Below, piece after piece: positions 34,824 through 47,885 of a stretch of 64,000 nucleotides of DNA (position 1 is its first letter; every line of letters begins with the position of its first letter). A model generated the notes under the pieces. The model did not search any database and had not been told where the DNA came from. It was given only the letters and a program-made list of their open reading frames with translations. Made by a program: the position numbers and the translations under genes. Source of the DNA: Rhodothermales bacterium (lineage in GTDB: Bacteria > Bacteroidota > Rhodothermia > Rhodothermales > JANQRZ01); the NCBI GenBank assembly GCA_028284265.1, contig JANQRZ010000019.1, forward strand, positions 372,001 through 436,000. The letters are read 5' to 3'.

Positions 34824-35378
34824 TCAGTTGCTGAGGTAGGCGCGCTCCTCGAACTGGTCGCGGAGCGTGGAAAGCTGGTGGCGGGCGCTGCCGTCGTAGA
34901 CCCGGTCGCCGATGCGAACCACGACGCCGCCGAGGAGCGCTCGGTCGACTTCGATCTTGAGGCGGACCTTCTTGCCGGTGCGCGCTTCGAGGGCCTTGCG
35001 GAGCGACTCGGTCTCGTCGTATTCCATCGGCATCGCTGTCTTGACGGTCGCCTCGACCAAGCCGAGGCGTTCGTCGCGCAGTTCGCCGTACTGACGGACC
35101 ACGCCGGGCAGGATGTCCTCGCGTCCTTTCTGGACGAGCATCCGCATCAGCCGGACGATGAGCGGATCGACCTTGCCGTCGAAGAGGCTGCCGATGACGG
35201 CTTCCTTCTTCTCCCGCGAGATGACGGGGCTACGGAAAAACTGGTCGAGTTCGCGCGAGGCATCGAGGCTCTCTTGGAGGCTCTGCATCCCCTCGTCGAT
35301 CTGGTCGGCCTTGTTTGCCGCCGCGCCCTCTTGGTAGAGTGCTTGGGCGTAGCGGCGGGCAACAATCGAGTCGCTCAT
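34824..35378 (-). CDS. atpH: ATP synthase F1 delta subunit
   Basis: A 184-residue peripheral-stalk subunit joining F1 to the b subunits. The N-terminal helical bundle begins VARRYAQALYQEGAA, and the conserved C-terminal stretch is IEVDRALLGGVVVRIGDRVYDGSARHQL, here cited only by its ALLGGVVVRIGDRVYDGS core. Length fits the family. It starts nine bases after the atpF stop and ends 12 bases before the palindrome that precedes atpA. Confidence 0.94.
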   Translation of the reverse strand: MSDSIVARRYAQALYQEGAAANKADQIDEGMQSLQESLDASRELDQFFRSPVISREKKEAVIGSLFDGKVDPLIVRLMRMLVQKGREDILPGVVRQYGELRDERLGLVEATVKTAMPMEYDETESLRKALEARTGKKVRLKIEVDRALLGGVVVRIGDRVYDGSARHQLSTLRDQFEERAYLSN

Positions 35379-35387
35379 AGGTCCGCG

Positions 35388-35897
35388 CTAGTTCTTCGGG
35401 AGGTCAGAGATGAACGCCTCGACGAGTTTCTTCTGACGCGGGGCGTCGAGGTTCTCGTGGAGGATTTTCTCGGCGGCCTGAATGGCGAGGTCGGCGACTT
35501 CGGTGCGAAGCTCGGCGAGGGCCTGCTGCTTCTCGCGCTCGATCTCGGCCTGGGCCTGATCTTGCATCGTGCGGATCTGAGCGCGGGTCTTCTCGACCTG
35601 CTCGGCGCGGAGCGCCTCGGCCGCTTCGCGGGCCTCGCGCATAATCTGCTGCGCTTGCGCCTCACCCTCGCGCCGGGCCTTCTCGTTGTCGGCGGACAAC
35701 TGCTTGGCTTCAGCGAGGGCTTTCTGGGCGCTCGTCAGCGAGTCTTCGATGGTCTGCTCACGCTCGGCGAGCGCGGAAGTGATCGGTCCCCACGCATACT
35801 TGCTCAACAGGAACAGCAGCGTCAGGAAGGCCAGCGCCATCCAGAAGATCAGCCCGACGTTGGGCGAGAGCAGGCCAGCAGCGAGAAAGAGGGTCAT
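35388..35897 (-). CDS. atpF: ATP synthase F0 b subunit
   Basis: A 169-residue stalk protein with one membrane helix near the N-terminus (NVGLIFWMALAFLTLLFLL) followed by a long charged coiled coil rich in Glu, Ala, Lys and Gln, the standard b-subunit layout. The start at 35895-35897 places the helix at residues about 12-32; the frame upstream is Pro- and Arg-rich spacer. It is one copy; no b-prime paralogue is seen. The 146-base gap to atpE holds no other gene. Confidence 0.94.
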   Translation of the reverse strand: MTLFLAAGLLSPNVGLIFWMALAFLTLLFLLSKYAWGPITSALAEREQTIEDSLTSAQKALAEAKQLSADNEKARREGEAQAQQIMREAREAAEALRAEQVEKTRAQIRTMQDQAQAEIEREKQQALAELRTEVADLAIQAAEKILHENLDAPRQKKLVEAFISDLPKN

Positions 35898-36043
35898 AGG
35901 TCGGAACGGCAGGGGCGGTTGTCCCGAGGCAAAAGCCGCAGGGCGCACCACCGGGGAAGTCCGGCAAACGGGAGAGGGCGGTCAGGGCAACCAGCGACGC
36001 ATCGCCGGTTGCCCTTCACCCACGGAGTTCACGTCGGCGGCGA

Positions 36044-36280
36044 CTAAGCCACCGTCTTCAGCGTGAGGAGGATGCAGACCACGAGGCCGAAGAACGCCAC
36101 ACCCTCGATAAGGGCGGCGGCGATAATCATCGTGGTCCGAAGGTCGCCACCGGCTTCGGGCTGGCGGGCCGAACCTTCGAGCGCGCTTGCGGCGAGGCGT
36201 CCGATGCCCATGCCGGTACCGATAGCGACGAGGCCGGCACCGATGCCAGCGCTGAGCCATGCGAGAGAAACTGGGTCCAT
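36044..36280 (-). CDS. atpE: ATP synthase F0 c subunit
   Basis: A 78-residue ring subunit with two membrane helices and the polar loop EGSARQPEAGGDL between them. The ion-binding carboxylate is Glu59 in AALIEGVAFFG. The residues of the sodium-binding signature (Gln in helix 1, Glu-Ser-Thr in helix 2) are absent, so protons are the likely coupling ion. ATG 36278-36280 begins the usual short N-terminus MDPVSLAWLSAGIG. Confidence 0.95.
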   Translation of the reverse strand: MDPVSLAWLSAGIGAGLVAIGTGMGIGRLAASALEGSARQPEAGGDLRTTMIIAAALIEGVAFFGLVVCILLTLKTVA

Positions 36281-36386
36281 GATAGAAACTCGTGTTGGGT
36301 GTAGGGGGGTGTTTTCAGGGAGACGAGCGTGAAGCCCGCGGGTTGTCAAGCGGTGTAGAACGGCAGGCGAAGCCGCCGCGAAGATG

Positions 36387-37598
36387 TTAGATCACGGCCT
36401 CTGTGCCGACCGTCTGCTCGTGAGCGTGCGGCTCGTGGCCGTGGTGCTCATGCTCTGCCGCCGCCATGCCGATGAAGAGGGCGCTCAGGATCGTAAAGAC
36501 GTAGGCCTGAATGAACGCGACCAGCACTTCGAGGCCGTAGATAAAGACGGTCAGGAAGTAGCTCGGGACCGCCGTGCCCCACCCGGCTCCGTCGCCGAGG
36601 ATGGCGCGGATGGCGAAGATGAGGCCGATCAGGTTGAGAATCACGAGGTGGCCCGCCGTCATGTTCGCAAACAGACGGATGGCGAGCGCGAACGGCTTGA
36701 TGAACAGGCCGAGGAACTCGATCGGGATCATGATCGGCTTGACGAACCACGGGATGCCAGGCGGATTGAAGACGTGCATCCAATAGTCCTTCGTACCAGC
36801 GAACTGCGTCACGATGAACGTGAAGATCGCCAGCACGGCGGTCGTCGTGATGTTGGCCGTGGCGGTCGCGCCGAAGGGGATCAGGCCGAGCAGGTTACAG
36901 GTGAGGATGAAGAAGAAGATGGTCAGCAGGTACGGCAGAAACTTGTCCGTCTTCTCGCCGAGGTTCGGGCGGGCGACCTCGTCGCGGATGTAGAGCACGA
37001 GGGTCTCCAGCATGTTCATCTTCTTGCCGCGCGGGGCCTCGGTCCGCCCGATGCCTTGCTTGTACTTCCCGGCCATCGGGATGAAGAGGAGGCACAGGAT
37101 GAGGATGGCGAGCCACGCGAAGAGGAGGTGCCGCGTGATCGAGAAGTCAACGATCACGTCGCCCTTGGCACGGGTCAGTCCGCCATAGAGATGCTTGCCC
37201 TTGCTGATCGCCTCCTGCGTGGCGGTCGCCTCGTCAGCAGGCGCATCGCCGTATCCGGCCTCGCCATACGCACTCTCCTCAGCATCGCCGTATCCATCTT
37301 CGGCGTGGGCTTCGTCGGCATAGCTGGAGGCCATGACGTAGTCACCGGTCAGCAGCGCCTGCTTGGTGCTGCCATAGACGTCGAGGCCGATGCTGCCATC
37401 GGCCTTGCGGACGAGGAAGATGCGGGGCAGCTCGACCTTGCCGAAGGGCGAGAAGTCGAGGTAGTTGCCGTCCATCGTGTGGCCGATGGCGTCGAACTCA
37501 CCGTCTTCTCCGGCGGCGTGAGCGGGGGCGATGGTGCCCACCATCACCAGAGCGAGGAGTGCGCCGAAGAGCGGAGCGCGGAAGAACCGATTCGTCAC
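36387..37598 (-). CDS. atpB: ATP synthase F0 a subunit with signal peptide and long N-terminal domain
   Basis: A 403-residue stator protein, about 150 residues longer than the E. coli type. It opens with a cleavable-looking signal peptide (MTNRFFRAPLFGALLALVMVGTIAPAHA) followed by a periplasmic domain of roughly 130 residues containing an acidic Gly/Tyr-rich repeat (EDGYGDAEESAYGEAGYGDA). The membrane part begins near residue 160. The essential Arg is Arg308 in LAIRLFANMTAGH. The C-terminus is His-rich (HEHHGHEPHAHEQ), which may bind metal. Long, signal-bearing AtpB proteins are known in Bacteroidetes. Its start overlaps the preceding AtpI-like gene by four bases. Confidence 0.95.
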   Translation of the reverse strand: MTNRFFRAPLFGALLALVMVGTIAPAHAAGEDGEFDAIGHTMDGNYLDFSPFGKVELPRIFLVRKADGSIGLDVYGSTKQALLTGDYVMASSYADEAHAEDGYGDAEESAYGEAGYGDAPADEATATQEAISKGKHLYGGLTRAKGDVIVDFSITRHLLFAWLAILILCLLFIPMAGKYKQGIGRTEAPRGKKMNMLETLVLYIRDEVARPNLGEKTDKFLPYLLTIFFFILTCNLLGLIPFGATATANITTTAVLAIFTFIVTQFAGTKDYWMHVFNPPGIPWFVKPIMIPIEFLGLFIKPFALAIRLFANMTAGHLVILNLIGLIFAIRAILGDGAGWGTAVPSYFLTVFIYGLEVLVAFIQAYVFTILSALFIGMAAAEHEHHGHEPHAHEQTVGTEAVI

Positions 37599-37948
37599 AG
37601 CGAAGTCTGGGGTGAAGGAGTCTGAGAAACGGGTGGACCGCTGGCGGTATCGGTCGTGCGCTGCATCTGGCCCCGGTAGATCAGCGTGGTCTCGACGACG
37701 AGGCCGAGCGCTACACTGACGAGGAGAGCACCGACAAACGCATACGTGTGGACCGGCGCGAGGAGCAGTACAAGCGCCACGAGGACGAGGGCCACACCCA
37801 ACCGGCCAACGAGGCCCAGCAGCACCACCGAGTAGAACACCTGATCCGACCGGTCGCGGGCAATGCGGTACAGACCGTAGCTCGCTGCCGCGTTTGCTAA
37901 CCCGATACCACCGCCCAGCGTCAGACCCAGCAGGATGTCAGGCGTCAT
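37595..37948 (-). CDS. AtpI-like ATP synthase-associated membrane protein
   Basis: A 117-residue hydrophobic protein with three or four membrane helices (LGLTLGGGIGLANAAASYGL, VVLLGLVGRLGVALVLVALV, VGALLVSVALGLVVET) and a short Thr/Pro/Ser-rich tail. Position directly before atpB, with a four-base overlap, and size suggest the AtpI role of assisting c-ring assembly or magnesium delivery, but similarity is mainly in hydrophobicity. The start 37946-37948 was chosen because the upstream frame reads as non-coding. Confidence 0.7.
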   Translation of the reverse strand: MTPDILLGLTLGGGIGLANAAASYGLYRIARDRSDQVFYSVVLLGLVGRLGVALVLVALVLLLAPVHTYAFVGALLVSVALGLVVETTLIYRGQMQRTTDTASGPPVSQTPSPQTSL

Positions 37949-38186
37949 GGCAAGGGGGAAGAATCGGGTGACAGGAAGCGCTCCGGGGCGCAGGGCGGTC
38001 AAACTACGAGAGGGGCGTTTGCAGAGGCCGGGGAGAGGCAATGAAATCTGGTCTAAGAGGACGAGCAGGGACATAACCCCCGCTGTCCTATCCCAACCTA
38101 GCACACCCTTGTAGAGCCTTATGATTTGAGTTTGCCAGTCGATATATATTCCGTCCGGCTACTCTATAGGTGCCCTCCTCCATCGC

Positions 38187-42599
<4,413 letters not shown>

Positions 42600-42616
42600 C
42601 TGATCCGGCTCGGGCA

Positions 42617-43456
42617 CTACCCGACGTGCATCCGTAGGTCTTCGCGGCGGTGCTTCTGGCGGAGCTTGCGGAGGGCCTTCTCCTTGATCTGCCGGACCCG
42701 CTCGCGCGTCAGGTTGAACCGCTGCCCGATCTCTTCCAGCGTCAGCGGATGCTCGCGCCCAATCCCGAAGTAGAGCCGGGTGATCTCTGCCTCGCGCGCG
42801 TGCAACGTACCGAGTGCCCGCTCAATATCAATCTTGAGACTCTCGTCCACGAGGTACTCGTCGGGCGGGACCTCCTGCTCACTCGGGAGCACGTCGAGGA
42901 GCGAGTTGTCATCGTCCTCGCCGAACGGGGCATCCACCGAGAGATGGCGGCCCGAGTGCTTGAGCGCATCACGGACTTTCTCGGGATCGATCTCCAGTTC
43001 GGCAGCGAGTTCGTCGATGTTGGGGTCGCGGTCGTGCCGCTGGGCGAGGAGCGCACTCGTCTTGCGGATCTTCGAGATGGTCCCGATCCGGTTGAGCGGA
43101 AGCCGGACGACGCGGCTCTGCTCGGCGAGGGCTTGGAGGATCGCTTGGCGAATCCACCACACAGCGTAGGAGATAAACTTGAACCCGCGCGTCTCGTCGA
43201 AGCGCTGGGCCGCCTTGATGAGGCCGTAGTTGCCCTCATTGATGAGGTCGGAGAGGGTGAGCCCCTGTCCCTGATACTTCTTCGCCACCGAGACGACGAA
43301 GCGGAGGTTCGCCCGGACGAGGCTGTGCAGCGCATCAGCATCGCCCTCCTTGATCTGCTGGGCCAGCTCGACCTCCTGCTCGGGCTTTAGGAGCGGAATC
43401 TGCCCGATCTCCTGGAGGTACTGGTCCAGCATCCGCTGCTGGCGGGGGACGTACAT
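42617..43456 (-). CDS. Primary-type sigma-70 factor, copy 2 (RpoD/SigA family)
   Basis: A 279-residue sigma factor, the same length as the copy at 30935-31774 and starting with the same [17 protein letters not shown] 43454-43456 was chosen by that match. Region 2 ([31 protein letters not shown]) and region 4.2 ([18 protein letters not shown]) are almost identical to copy 1. Region 3 and the following linker diverge: [20 protein letters not shown] here against LAQEHGRAPTVDELAGELEM. The tail [14 protein letters not shown] also differs. It converges on the hybrid kinase gene with only 17 bases between the stops and is divergent from folP. Confidence 0.93.
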   Translation of the reverse strand: MYVPRQQRMLDQYLQEIGQIPLLKPEQEVELAQQIKEGDADALHSLVRANLRFVVSVAKKYQGQGLTLSDLINEGNYGLIKAAQRFDETRGFKFISYAVWWIRQAILQALAEQSRVVRLPLNRIGTISKIRKTSALLAQRHDRDPNIDELAAELEIDPEKVRDALKHSGRHLSVDAPFGEDDDNSLLDVLPSEQEVPPDEYLVDESLKIDIERALGTLHAREAEITRLYFGIGREHPLTLEEIGQRFNLTRERVRQIKEKALRKLRQKHRREDLRMHVG

Positions 43457-43693
43457 AAGAGCAGCCGGGTGAGTATCAACGAGGAACCGTAGGCACAGAA
43501 GGTAAAAGCCGGTCGGGAAAAGAAGGTCGGCACACGCACACAAATCGGTCTCTGCTTCTGGCTCGGCACAAGGGCATTGTGTGCGACCGGCTGGTTAGAC
43601 GAGAAAGCCGGTGCTTCAGGTTCCCCGCCGCCAAGCCTAGACCGTGCGGCACGGCGCTCCGCTTCGTAGATTTCGCCTCCCTCTCTCGCTGTC

Positions 43694-44620
43694 ATGCCCT
43701 CTCCCCTTTCCGACCCGTTCATCCTCGACTGTCGCGGTCGCGCCCTCGACTGCCGGGCGGGGCGAGTACACGTCATGGGCATCCTCAACGTGACCCCGGA
43801 CTCCTTCTCCGACGGTGGAGACTTTCTCGATTTGGACGATGCGCTCCGCCGCGCCGAGGCGATGCTGGAGGAAGGGGCCGTGCTGATCGACATCGGCGGC
43901 GAGTCGTCACGGCCACGCGGTGCGGTCTATGGCGATGGCGCAGAGCCGGTTGGCCTGGACGAAGAGTTGCGGCGCGTCCTGCCGGTCGTCGAAGCGCTCG
44001 CCGTGCGGCTTCCTGAGGCGCTGCTCTCGTTAGACACCTACAAGCCGGAGGTCGCCGAGGCCACGCTCGATGCCGGTGCTCATCTCATCAACGACATCAC
44101 GGGCCTCCGCTACGGCGACGGCACGGCACGGGCGGCGGCGCGAGCCGGCGCACCGCTCGTCGTGATGCACTCGCTCGGACAGCCCGGCTCGATGCCGCAC
44201 GACCACACCTATACCGATGTCGTCGCCGAGGTCGCCGCATCACTCACCGACTCCGTGCGAACGGCGGAGGCGGCCGGCGTTCGGGACGTGGTCGTCGATC
44301 CGGGCTTCGGGTTCGGCAAGTCAGTGGCGGAGAACCTGCGGCTGATCGGGCGGGTGGATGCGCTGCTGCCGGTCGGACGCCCGGTACTGGTCGGCATCTC
44401 GCGCAAGAGCACGGTCGGCGCGGTGCTCGGTAGCCCGGCGCACCCTACCCCGGTGGACGAGCGGCTCTTCGGAACGCTCGGCATGACCGCCGCTGCTGTC
44501 CTCGGCGGCGCGTCCATCGTGCGAACCCACGACGTGCGGGCGACGGTCGAGATGCTTCGCGGCCTGGCCGCTGTGACCGAAGCGGCAGGCACGGACGCGC
44601 TTCGGGAGGCGACGCCATGA
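43694..44620 (+). CDS. folP: Dihydropteroate synthase
   Basis: A 308-residue TIM-barrel enzyme of folate synthesis, joining p-aminobenzoate to the pterin diphosphate. The N-terminal signature is MGILNVTPDSFSDGG, followed by VLIDIGGESSRP, with later strands LLSLDTYKPEVAEATLDAG, INDITGL, LVVMHSLGQPGSMP and VVDPGFGFGKS, all normal. The C-terminus carries RKSTVGAVLG and VRTHDV. The stop overlaps the start of cdaA by four bases (ATGA), so folate and cyclic-di-AMP genes are translationally coupled, an arrangement seen in Bacteroidetes. Confidence 0.95.
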   Translation: MPSPLSDPFILDCRGRALDCRAGRVHVMGILNVTPDSFSDGGDFLDLDDALRRAEAMLEEGAVLIDIGGESSRPRGAVYGDGAEPVGLDEELRRVLPVVEALAVRLPEALLSLDTYKPEVAEATLDAGAHLINDITGLRYGDGTARAAARAGAPLVVMHSLGQPGSMPHDHTYTDVVAEVAASLTDSVRTAEAAGVRDVVVDPGFGFGKSVAENLRLIGRVDALLPVGRPVLVGISRKSTVGAVLGSPAHPTPVDERLFGTLGMTAAAVLGGASIVRTHDVRATVEMLRGLAAVTEAAGTDALREATP

Positions 44621-45432
44621 CGCTGGCCTTCGAGATTTTCTTCGTCCCGTTCGAGCTGAAAGATGTGCTCGACATCCTCATCGTCTCGTTCCTCGTCTAC
44701 CAGCTCTACCGGCTGATCCGAGGGACCATCGCGGTGCAGGTCTCGCTTCTGCTGCTCGTGATCTTCGGCCTCAACGTGCTCGTCCGCTTCCTCGGGCTGA
44801 CGACGCTGCAGGTGCTCTTCGGCGCGGTGAGCGAGGTATTTGTGATCGTGGTCATCATCCTCTTCCAGCCCGAGATCCGGCGGCTCCTGTTTATGCTGGG
44901 CCGCAACCCGCTCGTCCGGCGCTTCGTGGCGACGCCCGCACGCGAGAAGGCTATCGAAGAGATGGTGGCGGCGGCACGCGAGATGTCCGAAAACAGGATC
45001 GGGTCACTCACCGTCTTCGCCCGGTCGTCGGGCCTGCGCAACTACATCGAGAGCGGGACCGCCATCAATGCCAACGTCGAGCGCGACCTGCTGACGAGCG
45101 TGTTCTTCCCGAACTCGCCACTCCACGATGGCGCGGTCATCATCGAAGACCAAAAGGTGGCCGCCGCCCGCTGCATCCTCCCCGTCTCCGACGCACGCCG
45201 CCTCGACCCGCACCTCGGTCTGCGCCACCGTGCTGCCGTCGGCCTGACCGAGCGGACCGACGCCTTCGTCGTTGTGACAAGCGAAGAGACCGGGCGCATC
45301 TCGGTCGCCGAGGACGGCGTCATCCACACCGACCTCTCACCGGAGGAACTGCACGAGCGCCTCACCGAAGCTCTGGTGCAACGCCGCGCCGAAGACCCGC
45401 CGCCCGCCGAGGACGAATTCGCTCAGGCTTAG
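44617..45432 (+). CDS. cdaA: Diadenylate cyclase CdaA
   Basis: A 271-residue membrane-bound enzyme making cyclic di-AMP from two ATP, a second messenger for osmotic and potassium control. Three N-terminal hydrophobic helices (about residues 10-75) precede the DAC domain, which has the catalytic DGAVIIEDQKVAAARCILP stretch and the RHR motif in LGLRHRAAVGLTE. The C-terminal tail is acidic (AEDPPPAEDEFAQA). In Firmicutes the gene is followed by ybbR and glmM; here it follows folP and precedes pcm, with no ybbR-like regulator in view. Confidence 0.95.
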   Translation: MTLAFEIFFVPFELKDVLDILIVSFLVYQLYRLIRGTIAVQVSLLLLVIFGLNVLVRFLGLTTLQVLFGAVSEVFVIVVIILFQPEIRRLLFMLGRNPLVRRFVATPAREKAIEEMVAAAREMSENRIGSLTVFARSSGLRNYIESGTAINANVERDLLTSVFFPNSPLHDGAVIIEDQKVAAARCILPVSDARRLDPHLGLRHRAAVGLTERTDAFVVVTSEETGRISVAEDGVIHTDLSPEELHERLTEALVQRRAEDPPPAEDEFAQA

Positions 45433-45501
45433 GCACGCTGGACCAAAGAGCGTAAGCGCCGGACAGTATTTTATACTCTCGCTCGCTACTGCTCCCGCTT
45501 C

Positions 45502-46155
45502 ATGGCTCATCCCTCCTACGACCGCCAGCGCCACGCCCTCGTCGATCTGCTCCGCGAAAAAGGAATCGCCGACGAGCGCGTGCTCGAAGCCATCGCCGCC
45601 GTACCCCGCCACGAGTTTGTGGACGAGGCGCTGCGGCACCGCGCCTACAAAGACGAGGCGTTGCCCATCGGGCTGAAGCAGACGATCTCGCAGCCGTTCA
45701 CGGTCGCCTACCAGACCAGCCTGCTTGAGGTCCAGCCGGGCCACCGGATTCTGGAGATCGGGACCGGCAGCGGCTACCAGGCGGCGATCCTCTGCGAACT
45801 CGGTGCCCGTGTGCTCTCCATTGAGCGCCACGAGCCGCTCCTCAAACGGACCCGCGACCTGCTGAAGGACCTCGGCTACCGCGTCCTCGCTCGGCATGGC
45901 GACGGCACGCTCGGCTGGCCTGCCTCGGCTCCGTTCGATGGCATCGTGGTGACGGCAGGCGGTGCCGTGGTTCCCGACCCACTCCTAGAGCAACTTCGAG
46001 CACCCGACGCCGATCGGCCGGGCGGTCGCCTCATCATTCCCATCGGCGAGGCCGATAAGCAGATCATGCTTCGCATCACTCGCACCGGCCCCGACTCATT
46101 CGAGCGCGAGGAGTTGATGGACTGCCTCTTCGTCCCCCTCATCGCCGATCACTAG
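45502..46155 (+). CDS. pcm: Protein-L-isoaspartate O-methyltransferase
   Basis: A 217-residue cytoplasmic repair enzyme that methylates isoaspartyl residues with SAM. The family motifs are present: VPRHEFVDEALRHRAYKDEA, LPIGLKQTISQPFTVA, the SAM-binding loop ILEIGTGSGYQAAIL and APFDGIVVTAGG. Length fits. The gene stands 69 bases after cdaA and may be read from the same promoter, though the AT-rich stretch at about 45465-45480 could hold its own. Confidence 0.94.
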   Translation: MAHPSYDRQRHALVDLLREKGIADERVLEAIAAVPRHEFVDEALRHRAYKDEALPIGLKQTISQPFTVAYQTSLLEVQPGHRILEIGTGSGYQAAILCELGARVLSIERHEPLLKRTRDLLKDLGYRVLARHGDGTLGWPASAPFDGIVVTAGGAVVPDPLLEQLRAPDADRPGGRLIIPIGEADKQIMLRITRTGPDSFEREELMDCLFVPLIADH

Positions 46156-46266
46156 ATCGTGTGAGTGTGCGCGGGTGAGGGTATGAGGGTGAAGAGACTC
46201 TAGTTCAACACCCCGAAGCCGCACACACGCTCACACGCTCAATCTTTCCCCCTCTTCCTTTCCCGC

Positions 46267-47244
46267 ATGGCTTTCCCCCCCCGGCGTCCACGCGCCCTGT
46301 TCACGCACTTTAGCCAGGGCCTGCTGATGGGGTCCGCCGACATCATCCCCGGCGTGAGCGGCGGCACGATGGCGCTGATCATCGGCATCTACAAGAACCT
46401 GATCGACGCTATCGGCGAGGCGGTGACGGCGGTGCTGCTCCTCGTGCGGGGCCGCTGGCGCGAGGCGTGGGCGGCAGTCCTCGCGCTGGAGTGGAGCCTC
46501 CTCCTCCCGCTCGCGGCAGGCATTTTCCTCGCCATCGGGATCGGCTCGCTCTTTATCCCGGAGTTGCTGGACCGCTACCCGGTGCAGTGCCGGGCGCTGT
46601 TCTTCGGCCTCGTCGCCGGATCGCTCGTGATCCCATGGCAGGAGCGGCGCACGCACCGAGGCTGGCACTACGCGATCGCCGCGCTTGGGGCCACCGTGGC
46701 GTTCCTGCTCGTCGGCCTCCCGCGCAGCCCCGACCTCGCCGACCCATCGGCGCTGCGGATCGGGTTGACGGCGGCGGTGGCAATCAACGCGATGATCCTG
46801 CCCGGCGTGAGCGGGGCGTTCCTGCTCGAAGTCCTCGGCCTCTACCGGACGACGCTCGAAGCGCTACGCGATCTCGATATCGGCTACGTCGCCGTCTTCG
46901 CCCTCGGTGCGGGTCTCGGCCTCGGAGCCGTGGCGAAGCTTCTCTCGTGGCTCCTCGACAAGCACCACGACCTCACGATGGCCGTCCTCGTCGGCCTCCT
47001 CGCCGGGTCGCTGCGGGCGCTCTGGCCCTGGGTTGGATTCGTCGAGCACACGAGTTCGGACGGCGCGATTGAGGCGGTTCCCGATCCGTCGCAGCTACTC
47101 ACGCCGGGGCCGGAGTGGCCGGTCACCCTCGTGCTCGCCCTCGGCGGCTTTGCGTTCGTGACGGCGCTCTCATGGCTAGGCCGCCGCCGCATCGCCGCGG
47201 GCAATGAAGTGCTGGCCGAGGAACACAAAGACGCGCGGGTTTAG
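46267..47244 (+). CDS. DUF368 family undecaprenyl-phosphate translocase (PopT-like)
   Basis: A 325-residue inner-membrane protein with eight or more helices. The family signature is the N-terminal SADIIPGVSGGTMALIIGIY, and a second internal copy of the motif, AMILPGVSGAFLLEVLGLY, shows the inverted-repeat build of the family. DUF368 proteins have been reported as translocases that return undecaprenyl phosphate to the cytoplasmic face for wall and glycan synthesis. The gene's TAG stop overlaps the TAA stop of the converging BMC-P gene (bases 47241-47244 read TTAG). Confidence 0.9.
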   Translation: MAFPPRRPRALFTHFSQGLLMGSADIIPGVSGGTMALIIGIYKNLIDAIGEAVTAVLLLVRGRWREAWAAVLALEWSLLLPLAAGIFLAIGIGSLFIPELLDRYPVQCRALFFGLVAGSLVIPWQERRTHRGWHYAIAALGATVAFLLVGLPRSPDLADPSALRIGLTAAVAINAMILPGVSGAFLLEVLGLYRTTLEALRDLDIGYVAVFALGAGLGLGAVAKLLSWLLDKHHDLTMAVLVGLLAGSLRALWPWVGFVEHTSSDGAIEAVPDPSQLLTPGPEWPVTLVLALGGFAFVTALSWLGRRRIAAGNEVLAEEHKDARV

Positions 47245-47516
47245 CCAGAGAGGTTCACCTCATCTACAACGCCGACAATCGTGGCGTCGGTAGCGGTGAC
47301 ATCATTCGGGGGGCGAAAGGGGATGGCAGCTTCGGCGCTGGTGACGTAGATCACCCGATCGCCGGGTCCGGCATCCACGGTATCGAGCGCGGCGATGGCT
47401 CCGCCCTTCGGTGTGCCGTCGAAGCAGAGCGGCTGGACGAGCAACATCCGCTTGCCTTCGAGCGACGGGTCCTTCCGCGTCGCCCACACGCTCCCAATGA
47501 CGTGACCTAGGTTCAT
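47241..47516 (-). CDS. EutN/CcmL family microcompartment vertex protein, copy 1
   Basis: A 91-residue pentameric BMC-P protein, the type that caps the vertices of bacterial microcompartments. It starts MNLGHVIGSVWATRKDPSLE, the canonical first strand (VxGxVxATxK), and has the AGPGDRVIYVTSAEA segment that forms the pore-side turn, ending with ATIVGVVDEVNL. It follows a second BMC-P gene on the same strand. No hexamer (BMC-H) or signature enzyme is encoded in the window, so whether a shell is built is open. Confidence 0.88.
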   Translation of the reverse strand: MNLGHVIGSVWATRKDPSLEGKRMLLVQPLCFDGTPKGGAIAALDTVDAGPGDRVIYVTSAEAAIPFRPPNDVTATDATIVGVVDEVNLSG

Positions 47517-47579
47517 TGGCTGATTAGCTGATTAACTGATTGGGAAAGGAAAGGAGAAATCAGCCACTCACCAAATCAC

Positions 47580-47873
47580 TCATTCACCCAATGACGCAAC
47601 CGCGTCCTCGTCCACGTCGAGCCGGTCGACAATCGCCATAATCACGGCATCGACGGGTTTGCCTTTCGTCAGTTCGGTCTGCCGCCCGCTCGACCCCTGC
47701 GCCACCAGCACGACCTCACCGACGCCCGCCCCGACCGAGTCCACTGCCACGACGAAGTTCGCCTTGTCCTCCAAGTCCAGCCCGACCTCGCGCACGATCT
47801 GGAACGTCATGCCGACGGTCTGCTCGTCCTTGCGCGTGGCCCAGACAGTGCCGATGACTTTACCGAGGATCAT
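47580..47873 (-). CDS. EutN/CcmL family microcompartment vertex protein, copy 2
   Basis: A 97-residue BMC-P protein, starting MILGKVIGTVWATRKDEQTV and containing VGAGVGEVVLVAQGSSGRQ, then AVIMAIVDRLDVDED. It is clearly related to copy 1 but differs in the central loop and has a longer C-terminus. It lies 12 bases after the thioesterase gene and 63 bases before copy 1, so the three minus-strand genes probably form an operon. Two different vertex proteins in one operon are known from microcompartment loci, where they may mix or occupy different vertices. Confidence 0.88.
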   Translation of the reverse strand: MILGKVIGTVWATRKDEQTVGMTFQIVREVGLDLEDKANFVVAVDSVGAGVGEVVLVAQGSSGRQTELTKGKPVDAVIMAIVDRLDVDEDAVASLGE

Positions 47874-47885
47874 AGATTGAGAATG

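Noticed and set aside
33864-36047. A 727-codon open frame on the plus strand opposite the atpA-atpH-atpF genes
   Set aside because: High GC content leaves few stops in the complementary frame; the minus-strand ATP synthase genes are unmistakable.
38121-38155. TTTG and TATATATTCC upstream of the hybrid kinase as a Bacteroidetes-type promoter
   Set aside because: Spacing (about 16 bp) and the -7 match (TAnnTTTG expected) are poor.
47241-47873. A complete bacterial microcompartment locus
   Set aside because: Only vertex (BMC-P) proteins are present; no BMC-H shell protein or signature enzyme can be seen.
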